Shown in pieces: positions 32,804-40,552 of a stretch of 64,000 nt of DNA. The translations under genes were made by a program, and so were the position numbers. Source of the DNA: Amycolatopsis sp. CA-128772 (GTDB taxonomy: Bacteria; Actinomycetota; Actinomycetes; Mycobacteriales; Pseudonocardiaceae); the NCBI RefSeq assembly GCF_002904295.1, contig NZ_PPHG01000052.1:72513-136512 (forward strand), given 5' to 3'. Each line of letters begins with the position of its first letter. Positions within the stretch are counted from its first letter, which is position 1. A model generated the notes under the pieces. That model had not been told where the DNA came from and made no database searches. It was given only the letters and a program-made list of their open reading frames with translations.

Positions 32804-33966
32804 CGGGCCGCGGCCCGGCTCGGCGGCACCCGGAACTGCGTCCGCTCGTGGTCGCCCACCGGCTTGCCCATGGCGTACCGGAACGCGGCCAGCTGGATCG
32901 CCCGCGGCGGGCAGCCTTCGACGAAGATCCCGAGGTCACGGCTCTCGTACAGGCAGTTGCCGACCAGCACCACTTCCCCGCGCAACGGCGGCAGCGACAC
33001 CTGCGGACCGGAGACGACCGTCATCTCCCCGTCCCACGCGCACAGCTCGCCGGCCAGCGCCTTCATCGCGCCGGCCACGAACCGGCTGCACGCCGGGCAG
33101 GCGTGTTCGGCGTACACGTGGATGCCCTCGCGCGGCACGACGATCTCGACCGGCGCCTTCACCATGTCGAACGCCAGCTCGGCCAGTGGCGTGCCGAGCA
33201 GCTCGACGTCCTCCAGCGCCAGCGGTCCCATGCCCCGCGCGTGCGCGTCACGCAGGTACGCGACGCTGTCCGGGTCGAAGCCGGCCAGCGTGCCGACGGC
33301 GACGTCGAGCGCGACGGCGTTGCGGCTCGCGGCCAGGAACCCGACCTCCCGCGCCTGGCCGTCCATCGGGTAGTTGCCCTCGATCACCGTGGTCCCGTCG
33401 CAGACCACCAGGTCCTGCGGCCGCATCAGGTTCAGGTCCACAGTGGACTCGTCCACCCCGGCCATGTGCACGATCCGGGTCGTGTACCCGGGCAGCAGCC
33501 CGACCAGGTTCTTCATCGCGTTCGAATAGACGACGCTCGCGTGCGTGCGCAGCTGCGGGACGCCGATGAAGAAGTCGCAGTCGTGGATCAGCTCGGGCAC
33601 GGCGATCGGCACCCGCAGCGAGGTCGCGCCCGGGATGCCGGTGATCCGCAGCGGCAGGTCGTCGAAGCTGACGACCTTGGCGTACTTCGCGGCCTCGTGG
33701 TCGTTCAGGATCTCGTAGATGGCGTGCGTGCGCTCGGCGATCACCGGCCGGGCCCCGTGCTCGGCGACGACACGGGCGATCGCGGCCAGCAGCGCCGGGC
33801 TGACGTGGAACCCCGGTGCGGTCTGGAAGAGGTTCGGCTTGATCAGCACCTCGTCCCCGGCCCGCAGCCCGGACAGCGGCGCGCCGAGCAGCTCCAGCAG
33901 CCGGGCCAGGCCGTCCGGCACCTCGGCGTCGCCGCCGACCGCCGTCAAGGCGACCTGCTCAGTCAT
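32800..33966 (-). CDS. DUF362-family protein
   Basis: A 388-residue DUF362 protein with the family opening EVLIKPNLFQTAPG and the central block CDFFIGVPQLRTHASVVYSNAMKN, GLLPGYTTRI, then DLVVCDGTTVIEGNYPMDGQ. Near the C-terminus, HACPACSRFVAGAM and VLVGNCLYESRDLGIFVEGCPP supply four cysteines that could bind an iron-sulphur cluster or another metal. The biochemical function of DUF362 is not established. Its start overlaps the cyclase gene end by eight bases and its stop overlaps trpE-like by four, so it is an obligate member of the operon. Confidence 0.85.
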   Translation of the reverse strand: MTEQVALTAVGGDAEVPDGLARLLELLGAPLSGLRAGDEVLIKPNLFQTAPGFHVSPALLAAIARVVAEHGARPVIAERTHAIYEILNDHEAAKYAKVVSFDDLPLRITGIPGATSLRVPIAVPELIHDCDFFIGVPQLRTHASVVYSNAMKNLVGLLPGYTTRIVHMAGVDESTVDLNLMRPQDLVVCDGTTVIEGNYPMDGQAREVGFLAASRNAVALDVAVGTLAGFDPDSVAYLRDAHARGMGPLALEDVELLGTPLAELAFDMVKAPVEIVVPREGIHVYAEHACPACSRFVAGAMKALAGELCAWDGEMTVVSGPQVSLPPLRGEVVLVGNCLYESRDLGIFVEGCPPRAIQLAAFRYAMGKPVGDHERTQFRVPPSRAAAR

Positions 33967-34633
33967 CCGTTTCCTCCAGGGCGATGACGCGCGCGGGAGC
34001 CGCCTCGGCCCCGGCGACCTTGGTCGGCAGCGCGAACAGCTGCACCACCGGTCTGGTCAGCTCGTGCATGTTGGTCACGTACTCCAGCAGCGGGATCCCG
34101 GCGGCCAGAAGGGCGTGGTGCACCGGTGATTCGCCGTCGCCGGGCCGTTCGGTGAGGCAGTCGAGGCCGAACAGGCTCGCGCCGTTCTCGATGGCCCACT
34201 CCGCGGCCGACGGCGTCAGGTACGGCGGCCGGTCCCAGTAGTCGGGGCGGCCCCAGTTGTGCCGCAGGTAGTCGGTGCGCACGAGCAGCCGGTCGCCCGC
34301 CTGCCACACCGGCCGCAGCGTCCGCTCCAGGTCCTCGCCGGTGACCGGTTCCAGCTCGCCCTTGTCCGACAGGTCGGCGACGCAGGCGCGGCCGATCAAC
34401 GTCTCCAGCGGGACCTCGTCGATGCCTTCGGCGCCGGGGTAGAAGTGCAGCCGGTACTCCATGTGCGTCCCGTTGTGCGGGAAGACGTGCAGGTAGGAGA
34501 ACGTGCGCTTGGTGCCGTACGGGTCGGTCTCCGGCGTCATCGAGCGTTCGCTGACGAACTTCGGGAACCAGTCGGCGGGGTAGGACGGCATTCCGTCGTA
34601 GAAGCCGTGGGTCAGGTCGACGAGTCGGGCCAC
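33959..34633 (-). CDS. cyclase-family metal-dependent hydrolase (kynurenine formamidase-like)
   Basis: A 224-residue protein of the family that includes bacterial kynurenine formamidase and isatin hydrolase. The metal motif is HNGTHMEYRLHFYP (H-x-G-T-H), and the second conserved region is LTPSAAEWAIENGASLFGLDCL, followed by HHALLAAGIPLLEYVTNM. These enzymes hydrolyse aryl formamides or open lactam rings using a divalent metal. GTG 34633 is preceded by AAGGAG. The position beside an anthranilate-type TrpE suggests an aryl-amide or ring substrate derived from anthranilate; this is inference. Confidence 0.82.
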   Translation of the reverse strand: MARLVDLTHGFYDGMPSYPADWFPKFVSERSMTPETDPYGTKRTFSYLHVFPHNGTHMEYRLHFYPGAEGIDEVPLETLIGRACVADLSDKGELEPVTGEDLERTLRPVWQAGDRLLVRTDYLRHNWGRPDYWDRPPYLTPSAAEWAIENGASLFGLDCLTERPGDGESPVHHALLAAGIPLLEYVTNMHELTRPVVQLFALPTKVAGAEAAPARVIALEETDD

Positions 34634-34665
34634 CGGAGGATCTCCTTGCTCGGCAGGTACAGCGC

Positions 34666-35976
34666 TCAACAGGTGAACAGGCAGGTGTTGCGGACGCCGG
34701 GGTTGTTGCTCATGGTGATGACCGTCGTGCCGCCGGGCGGGATCGCGCGGATCCCGCCGCCGGAGAGCCCGGACGGCGTCATGAACGCGGCCCAGAGCGC
34801 GTACCACTCGCTGCGGTCGCCGGTGTCCGGGTCGATCACCGCCTCCAGGTTCGGGCGCACGATCTCCTGCACCAGCGAGCCGGTCCGCGATCCCGCGTCG
34901 AGGGTCTCCCGCCAGGTCGCCGCGTCGACCTCCCGGCCGATGACGACCCCCTGGCCGCCGTACAGCCCGGTCGGCTTGAACACCAGCCGGTCCTGCCGCT
35001 CGACGCACTCCTCGATCCGGCCGGCGTCCGGCCCGGCGCCGGGGCGCCCGAGCATCCGGGACCACGGCAGCACGCGCTCGATCGCCGCCCGTTCGTCCGC
35101 TGTGAACAGTCCGGCGTGCTCCGAGAGCATGGCGAGGGTGCCCTTGTTGCCGTACACGTTGCTCGGCGTCCAGACCACGACCTTGCCGTCCTCGTGGGCG
35201 CGGAAGACCGGTTCGAGCAGGGCGTCGCAGTCCGGGTGGCCGAGCATTTCCTCGAGCCCGTAGTACCGCAGGATCACGTCGACGCCGGCGCCCGCCAGGT
35301 ACGGCTTGCCGCCGCGGAACTCCAGGTCCCCGATTTCCCCGGCCCGGCAGTCGAGGCCGTTGTCCCGCAGCATCTCCGCGGCGGACCGCCGCTGCCGGCC
35401 GTAGGTGGCCAGCCCGCCCGGGCTCTCCAGGATGGCGACCACCGGCTCACCGGCGCCGATCGCCTTGCCCGCGTTGCGCAGCGCCGCGGCGAGGTCGGCG
35501 CCCATGTCGAGGTAGCCGAGGCCGTGATCCTCCGCGAACGCGGCGACCGCCGGCACCCGCAGGTACGCCTTGGGCAGCGCCCCGACCATGTCCAGGCCGC
35601 CGAGCGCGCTGCCGATGTTGTACTCCAGCAGCTTGAACGCCGAACCGTCGTGGTAGACGTCGGCCCGGCCGTACAGCGGCGGCGGGCCCTCGCCGAGCAG
35701 GCGGCCCATGAACCCGGCGTGCCGCTCGTCGATGCCCAGCGCGGCCCGGAACCGGGCGAAGTCGCCGTCGAACACGCGCTGCGGCAGGCCGGTGACGAGG
35801 TCGAAGACGGTCACGAGGTCCCGGCCGAACGCCCGGTACTCGGCCTGGGCCCAGCCGGAGTACGAGGACGTGCGGGCGGCCGCGGAAGCGAGCGGGCACC
35901 CCCTGTGCCGGGTCCTGGACGAGGTACGCGCTTCGACGGCGTTTGCCGGATCGGGGCCCGGGTAGCCGGGCGCCAT
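34666..35976 (-). CDS. ATP-grasp-family ligase
   Basis: A protein of up to 436 residues that resembles circularly permuted ATP-grasp enzymes. YGRADVYHDGSAFKLLEYNI and NIGSALGGLDMVG form the substrate-side motif. DRLVFKPTGLYGGQGVVIG is the nucleotide-binding Lys/Gly loop and SLVQEIVRPNLEA the following strand. These ligases join a carboxylate to an amine with ATP. The extreme C-terminus SNNPGVRNTCLFTC has two cysteines. The start is uncertain: ATG 35976 overlaps the divergent DUF4383 ATG, has no ribosome-binding site, and the first 35 residues look unlike protein. It heads a five-gene operon, 32 bp before the cyclase gene. Confidence 0.75.
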   Translation of the reverse strand: MAPGYPGPDPANAVEARTSSRTRHRGCPLASAAARTSSYSGWAQAEYRAFGRDLVTVFDLVTGLPQRVFDGDFARFRAALGIDERHAGFMGRLLGEGPPPLYGRADVYHDGSAFKLLEYNIGSALGGLDMVGALPKAYLRVPAVAAFAEDHGLGYLDMGADLAAALRNAGKAIGAGEPVVAILESPGGLATYGRQRRSAAEMLRDNGLDCRAGEIGDLEFRGGKPYLAGAGVDVILRYYGLEEMLGHPDCDALLEPVFRAHEDGKVVVWTPSNVYGNKGTLAMLSEHAGLFTADERAAIERVLPWSRMLGRPGAGPDAGRIEECVERQDRLVFKPTGLYGGQGVVIGREVDAATWRETLDAGSRTGSLVQEIVRPNLEAVIDPDTGDRSEWYALWAAFMTPSGLSGGGIRAIPPGGTTVITMSNNPGVRNTCLFTC

Positions 35977-36448
35977 GACGGACGTCCACGCTCGACCTCG
36001 CCGGAGTACCGCCCGGACCGCCGCCCTGCTGTTCGGGATCGCGTTCCTGCTCGTCGGTGTGCTGGGGTTCATCCCCGGCATCACCACGGACTACGGCGCC
36101 CTGCGGTTCGCCGGCCACGAGTCGGCCGCGCAGCTGTTCGGCGTGTTCACCGTGTCGGTGCTGCACAATATGGTCCACCTGCTGTTCGGCGTCCTCGGCG
36201 TACTGGCCGCCCGCGCCAACGGAGCTTCGCGGGCGTTCCTGATGCTCGGCGGTGGGGTCTACGTCCTGCTGTGGGTGTTCGGCCTGGCGATGGACCACGA
36301 CAGCAAGGCCAACTTCATCCCCCTCGACAACGCCGACGACTGGCTCCACCTGGCCCTCGGCGTGGCGATGATCGCCGCGGGCATCGCGACGACGGCGGTG
36401 GACCGGGCGCGTGGCCAGTACCCCGAGCCGGAGAAGCAGGGGCACTGA
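35975..36448 (+). CDS. DUF4383 membrane protein
   Basis: A 157-residue protein with four membrane helices (LLFGIAFLLVGVLGFIPG, VSVLHNMVHLLFGVLGVLAA, LMLGGGVYVLLWVFGLAM, WLHLALGVAMIAAGIATTAV), the DUF4383 pattern with His/Asn in HNMVHLLFG and Asp/Asn in PLDNADDWLHL. Function is unknown. The ATG at 35975 overlaps the proposed ATG of the ATP-grasp gene on the other strand, so at least one of these starts, or the promoters, must lie inside the opposite gene. Confidence 0.85.
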   Translation: MTDVHARPRRSTARTAALLFGIAFLLVGVLGFIPGITTDYGALRFAGHESAAQLFGVFTVSVLHNMVHLLFGVLGVLAARANGASRAFLMLGGGVYVLLWVFGLAMDHDSKANFIPLDNADDWLHLALGVAMIAAGIATTAVDRARGQYPEPEKQGH

Positions 36449-36452
36449 CCCG

Positions 36453-36566
36453 GCGTCACGGCTTCCGGCCGACCCCGGTCGCGACCTCGTGCAACCGGTG
36501 CCGGTCCGGAGCCGTCTCCGCGCCTTCCGCAGGCCCGAGCGGAACTCCCGCAGCGTGAACGCGGCC
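36453..36566 (-). pseudogene. duplicated 3' end of the epimerase gene
   Basis: About 110 bp here copy the last 125 bp of the neighbouring epimerase gene (36616-36742). CACGGCTTCCGGCC and GGTCGCGACCTCGTGCAACC are shared nearly base for base, and CTCCCGCAGCGTGAACGCGG ends both. The copy has small deletions that break the frame. It has no start and is a duplication scar lying between DUF4383 and the intact gene end. Confidence 0.85.
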
Positions 36567-36615
36567 TAGCACCAGCCCACTCTCGGACCCCGCGAGGCGA
36601 CGATCGGCACCCCCG

Positions 36616-37638
36616 TCACGGCTTCCGGCCCACCCCGGTCGCGACCTCGTGCAACCGGTGCCGGTCCGGAGCCAGCGGCGCCGTCTCCGCGCCCGCGCCC
36701 TCCCTCAACCCCGCCAAGAACTCCCGCAGCGTGAACGCGGCGTCGTGCCGGGGGTGCCAGTCCAATTCGGACTTCGCGCGGCTCGTGTCCATGATCGGCA
36801 GGCGCATGACCGCGTCGAACAACCCCGGAGTGGCCGGTACCGCGTGCAGCCGCCAGGCCGCGTCCACCGTCGCGCGGACCACGCTTGCCGGGACCGGGAT
36901 CGTGCGCGCGTTCAGGAGGTCTGCCGCGAACTTCGGGTCGACCACCGGGCCCGTCGCGACGTTGAACGGTCCGCGGACCGGGCGCGTCACCGCGCGGCGG
37001 ACCGCGTCGGCCAGGTCGTCCGTGTGCACGATCTGCGCACGCAGCCCCGGGATGTCCGGCACCACCGGGATCAGGCCCGGCCGCACCAGGGAACCCGGGA
37101 TGAACGGGCCGCCGAACAGGCGGCGTTGTTCCGTGGCCGCCGCGCGCTGGAAGACGAAGCCCGGGCGCATCCGGACGATGTCGAGCTTCGGGTGGCGGGC
37201 CTCGAACGCGTCGAGGTACCGCTCCAGATAAGCCTTTTCGCGCGTGTACGCCGCCCCGGGCCAGCCGTGCGTCGGCCAGTCCTCGGTCACCGGCTCGTCG
37301 TTCTCGCGCGGTGAATACGCCCCGATCGAGGACGTGTAGACCAGCTTGGGCACACCGGCCGTGGCCGCCGCTTCGAACACCCGCATCGAGCCCAGGACGT
37401 TCGCGCGCCAGGTGCGTTCCGGACGGCGGGTCGGCTGGAACAGCCACGCCAGGTGCACGACCGCGTCGGCGCCGCGGAAGTGCGGCACGAGGTCGTCGCG
37501 TTCGACGTCGGCCGTGACGATGCCGTCCGCCGGTCGCCGTGCGAGGCCGACGACGCTTTCGACCTGCGGATCGCCGCTCAACGCGCGGACGACGCCGGTC
37601 CCGATGTTGCCCGTTGCTCCGGTCACCACGATGCGCAT
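36616..37638 (-). CDS. NAD-dependent epimerase/dehydratase family protein
   Basis: A 340-residue extended SDR. The cofactor motif is VVTGATGNIGTGVVRAL, Asp in VTADVERDDLV, the Ser in LVYTSSIGAYS and Tyr/Lys in GAAYTREKAYLERY. The C-terminal part ends STRAKSEL-like (DTSRAKSELDWHPRHDAAFTL), typical of sugar-nucleotide epimerase-like proteins in actinomycetes. The substrate is unknown. It is divergent from the ABC-F leader region. Its 3' end is partly duplicated downstream. Confidence 0.87.
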   Translation of the reverse strand: MRIVVTGATGNIGTGVVRALSGDPQVESVVGLARRPADGIVTADVERDDLVPHFRGADAVVHLAWLFQPTRRPERTWRANVLGSMRVFEAAATAGVPKLVYTSSIGAYSPRENDEPVTEDWPTHGWPGAAYTREKAYLERYLDAFEARHPKLDIVRMRPGFVFQRAAATEQRRLFGGPFIPGSLVRPGLIPVVPDIPGLRAQIVHTDDLADAVRRAVTRPVRGPFNVATGPVVDPKFAADLLNARTIPVPASVVRATVDAAWRLHAVPATPGLFDAVMRLPIMDTSRAKSELDWHPRHDAAFTLREFLAGLREGAGAETAPLAPDRHRLHEVATGVGRKP

Positions 37639-37713
37639 CCGGGGCGGTTACCCGGGAGCCGGGCCGCCAACCCTGCTATGTTCGGGGGGAAGATCCAGTG
37701 GAGGAGACCAGTC

Positions 37714-37743
37714 GTGGCAGGTGACGTCGACATCTCCGGGTAG
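37714..37743 (+). CDS. nine-codon regulatory leader ORF upstream of the ABC-F gene
   Basis: GTG-started frame MAGDVDISG then TAG, preceded by GGAGGAG at the right distance. Codons 4-6 (GACGTCGAC, 37723-37731) form one arm of a long-range stem with 37787-37795. ABC-F resistance genes in Firmicutes and Streptomyces are often controlled by such short ORFs: a drug-stalled ribosome on the leader opens the terminator. Translation and drug specificity are inferred. Confidence 0.6.
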   Translation: MAGDVDISG

Positions 37744-37803
37744 CCCCGGAGTCCGCAGGCCCCCGGCCGTGCCGGTGCGGGCCGCCGTCGACGTCCCCTT
37801 TTC
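37720..37803 (+). promoter_or_regulatory. transcription attenuator upstream of ABC-F
   Basis: AGGTGACGTCGAC (37719-37731) pairs with GTCGACGTCCCCT (37787-37799) at 12 of 13 positions, followed by TTTTCC. The 5' arm lies inside the leader ORF. A GC-rich segment between the arms (37755-37785) can form a local hairpin. A ribosome stopped on the leader would block the long stem and allow read-through into the ABC-F gene. Confidence 0.6.
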
Positions 37804-37830
37804 CGATTTCACCCCATCGAGGTCTTCGCC

Positions 37831-39423
37831 ATGTCCGCAATCGTGCTGTCCGGTCTGTCCTTCTCCTGGCCGGACGACACCCCCGTGTTCGCCCACCTGT
37901 CCGCCACGTTCCCCGGCGGCCGCACCGGCCTCGTCGCCCCGAACGGCTCCGGCAAGACGACCCTGCTCAAGCTCGTCGCCGGGGTCCTGACGCCGTCCGG
38001 CGGCAGCGTCTCCGCCGACGGCGTGCTCGGCTACCTCCCGCAGGACCTGCCGCTGAGCGGGGAGCCGTCCGTCGCCGAAATCCTCGGTGTCGCCCCGGTT
38101 CTGCGCGCGCTCGCCGCCGTGGAGTCCGGCGACGTCGGCGAGGAGCACTTCACCACCATCGGCACCGACTGGGACATCGAGGAACGCACCCGCGCCCAGC
38201 TCGACCGGCTCGGCCTCGGCGGCCTGGCGCTCGACCGCACGCTGGGCACGCTCAGCGGCGGCCAGATCGTTTCACTGGGCCTCGCTGCGCAACTGCTGAA
38301 GCGTCCCGACGTGCTGCTGCTCGACGAGCCCACCAACAACCTGGACCTCGAAGCGCGGCGCCGGCTCTACGCCGTGCTCGACGACTGGTCCGGGTGCCTG
38401 CTGGTGGTCAGCCACGACCGTGCGCTGCTCGACCGGATGGACCGGATCGCCGAGCTGTACGGCGGCGAAATCCGGTTCCACGGCGGCAACTTCACCGCCT
38501 ACGAAGAAGCCGTCCGGGCTGCGCGCGAGGTCGCCGAAAAGCACATCCGCAGCGCCGAACAGGAGGTCAAGCGCGAGAAGCGGGAGATGCAGCAGGCCCG
38601 CGAGCGCGCCGCCCGCCGCGCGAGCACCGCGTCGCGCAACCTCGGCAACGCCGGGCTGCCGAAGATCTTCGCCGGCACGATGAAACGCAACGCGCAGGAG
38701 TCGGCGGCCAAGGCGGACGGCACGCACGCCGCCCGCGTCGGCGCCGCGAAGGCCAAGCTCGACCAGGCGGAACGCGAACTGCGCACCGAGCAGAAGCTGA
38801 ACCTGCAGCTGCCGCAGACCGAGGTCCCGGCGGGGCGGACGCTCTTCCTCGGCGAGGGCCTGCGGGTGCGCAACCTCTTCGGTGACGGCGCCGACCTGGC
38901 CATCCGCGGTCCCGAGCGGATCGCGCTCACCGGCCCGAACGGCACCGGCAAGTCGACGCTGCTGCGGCTGGTCAGCGGCGATCTGGCCCCCGACGCCGGC
39001 ACCGTCACCCGCGCCGACGGCCGGATCGCGTTCCTGTCCCAGCGCCTGGACCTGCTGGACGACGAGCGCACGGTCGCCGAAAACCTGGCGGCGGCCGCCC
39101 CGGCGCTGACGGCGTCGGAGCGGATGAACCTGCTGGCCCGCTTCCTGTTCCGCGGGTCCCGGGTCCACCTGCCGGTCGCCGCCCTGTCCGGCGGGGAGCG
39201 GCTGCGCGCCACGCTCGCCTGCGTGCTGTTCGCCGAGCCGGCGCCGCAGCTGCTGTTGCTGGACGAACCGACGAACAACCTGGACCTGGTCGGCACCGGC
39301 CAGCTGGAGAGCGCGCTGACCGCGTTCCGCGGCGCGTTCGTGGTGGTGAGCCACGACGAGCGCTTCCTGGCGGAGATCGGAATCGACCGCCGGCTCCGGC
39401 TGGAGGACGGCCGGCTGCGCTGA
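37831..39423 (+). CDS. ABC-F family ribosome-associated ATPase (antibiotic resistance type)
   Basis: A 530-residue cytoplasmic protein with two ATPase domains and no membrane domain. Domain 1 has APNGSGKTTLLK, LSGGQIVSLGLAAQ and LLLDEPTNNLD. Domain 2 has GPNGTGKSTLLR, LSGGERLRATLA and LLLDEPTNNLD. Between them (about 200-300) is a charged helical linker (EQEVKREKREMQQARERA) that in ABC-F proteins reaches into the ribosome near the P-site tRNA and displaces antibiotics. Size and leader control favour an antibiotic-resistance ABC-F rather than an EttA-like housekeeping factor. GAGG lies eight bases before the ATG. Its stop is three bases from the convergent hydrolase stop. Confidence 0.9.
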   Translation: MSAIVLSGLSFSWPDDTPVFAHLSATFPGGRTGLVAPNGSGKTTLLKLVAGVLTPSGGSVSADGVLGYLPQDLPLSGEPSVAEILGVAPVLRALAAVESGDVGEEHFTTIGTDWDIEERTRAQLDRLGLGGLALDRTLGTLSGGQIVSLGLAAQLLKRPDVLLLDEPTNNLDLEARRRLYAVLDDWSGCLLVVSHDRALLDRMDRIAELYGGEIRFHGGNFTAYEEAVRAAREVAEKHIRSAEQEVKREKREMQQARERAARRASTASRNLGNAGLPKIFAGTMKRNAQESAAKADGTHAARVGAAKAKLDQAERELRTEQKLNLQLPQTEVPAGRTLFLGEGLRVRNLFGDGADLAIRGPERIALTGPNGTGKSTLLRLVSGDLAPDAGTVTRADGRIAFLSQRLDLLDDERTVAENLAAAAPALTASERMNLLARFLFRGSRVHLPVAALSGGERLRATLACVLFAEPAPQLLLLDEPTNNLDLVGTGQLESALTAFRGAFVVVSHDERFLAEIGIDRRLRLEDGRLR

Positions 39424-39426
39424 CGC

Positions 39427-40455
39427 TCACCTGCGGGAGGCGTCCAGGATCGCCTGGGCGAACGGCCGGGGCGCCTCCTGCGGCACGTTGTGGCCGATGC
39501 CGTCGAAGACGCGGTGCTCGTACTTGCCGGTGAACTTGGCGCGGTAGGCCTTGCCGTCCTTGGCCGCGCCGTCGAAGTCGCTGCCGATCGTGATCGACGG
39601 GACGCCGATCGTCGCGCCCGCGGCCAGTTTCTGCTCGTAGGCCTCGTACTGCGGCTCGCCCGGGGCGAGGCTCAGGCGCCAGCGGTAGTTGTGGATCACG
39701 ATGGCGACGTGGTCCGGGTTGTCGAACGCCGTCGCGCTGCGGTCGTAGGTCGCGTCGTCGAAGTTCCACGCCGGGGACGCGGTCTTCCAGATCAGCTTGT
39801 TGAAGTCGTGGCGGTTCGCCGCGTAGCCGGCGCGGCCGCGCTCGGTCGCGAAGTAGTACTGGTACCACCAGCCGAGTTCCGCGGCCGGGGCCAGCGGCTT
39901 CTGGTTCGCCGCCAGGTTCGTGACGATGTATCCGCTCACCGCGACGAGCGCTTGGCAGCGTTCCGGCCACAGGGCGGCGATGATGTCGGCGGTCCGGCCG
40001 CCCCAGTCGTAGCCGCCGAAGACGGCCTTGCCGATCTTGAGCGTGTCCAGCAGGGCGACGACGTCCAGCGCCACCGCCGTCTGCTGGCCGTTGCGGACCG
40101 CCGTGGCGGACTTGAACGCCGTCGGGCCGTAGCCGCGCAGGTACGGGACGATCACCCGGTAGCCGGCGCCGGCCAGGATCGGCGCCACGTCGACGTAGCT
40201 GTACGGGTCGTACGGCCAGCCGTGCAGCAGCACCACCGGCGGCCCGCCGGCCGGGCCGGACTCGTGGTAGGCCATCGTCACGACCCCGGCGTCGGCGTGC
40301 TTGAGCTCGCCGAGCGAGGTGTGCTCACCCGACCCGGCCCGCAGGTCGGGTGCCGCGGCCGGCGCGACGGCGGTGCTGCCGGACGAACAGGCCGCCAGGG
40401 ACGTCGCCGCCAGGCCCGCCGCGAACGCCTGCCCGAACCTTCTCCTGCTGATCAT
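39427..40455 (-). CDS. exported alpha/beta hydrolase (epoxide hydrolase/dehalogenase type), Tat lipoprotein
   Basis: A 342-residue protein with a Tat-type signal (SRRRFGQAFAAGLAATSLAAC) and a lipobox Cys, so it is probably anchored outside the membrane. The hydrolase fold has oxyanion HGW in VVLLHGWPYDPYSY, nucleophilic Asp in FGGYDWGGRTAD, acid near SDFDGAAKD and His in GIGHNVPQE. An Asp nucleophile points to epoxide hydrolases or haloalkane dehalogenases. ATG 40455 is preferred over an upstream start because AGGAGCAGCAG precedes it. A 34-bp element shared with the tannase promoter lies 63 bp upstream, overlapping the end of the LAL regulator gene. Confidence 0.85.
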   Translation of the reverse strand: MISRRRFGQAFAAGLAATSLAACSSGSTAVAPAAAPDLRAGSGEHTSLGELKHADAGVVTMAYHESGPAGGPPVVLLHGWPYDPYSYVDVAPILAGAGYRVIVPYLRGYGPTAFKSATAVRNGQQTAVALDVVALLDTLKIGKAVFGGYDWGGRTADIIAALWPERCQALVAVSGYIVTNLAANQKPLAPAAELGWWYQYYFATERGRAGYAANRHDFNKLIWKTASPAWNFDDATYDRSATAFDNPDHVAIVIHNYRWRLSLAPGEPQYEAYEQKLAAGATIGVPSITIGSDFDGAAKDGKAYRAKFTGKYEHRVFDGIGHNVPQEAPRPFAQAILDASRR

Positions 40456-40518
40456 CTGCTGCTCCTGTGCGAAAGACCGTGGGACTTTCACCACGTTAGG
40501 AGCGGTTCGGTTACCTTC

Positions 40519-40552
40519 GCGCCCGTCGGGTGACGCAGCCGGTGTACGTCAC
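40519..40552 (-). promoter_or_regulatory. 34-bp shared element, hydrolase promoter copy
   Basis: Read toward the hydrolase gene this begins GTGACGTACACCGGC and matches the element at 43286-43319 at 32 of 34 positions. It contains the dyad GTGACG-N11-CGTCAC. It lies 63 bp before the hydrolase start and overlaps the last four bases of the LAL regulator gene. It is a probable binding site of that regulator. Confidence 0.75.
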
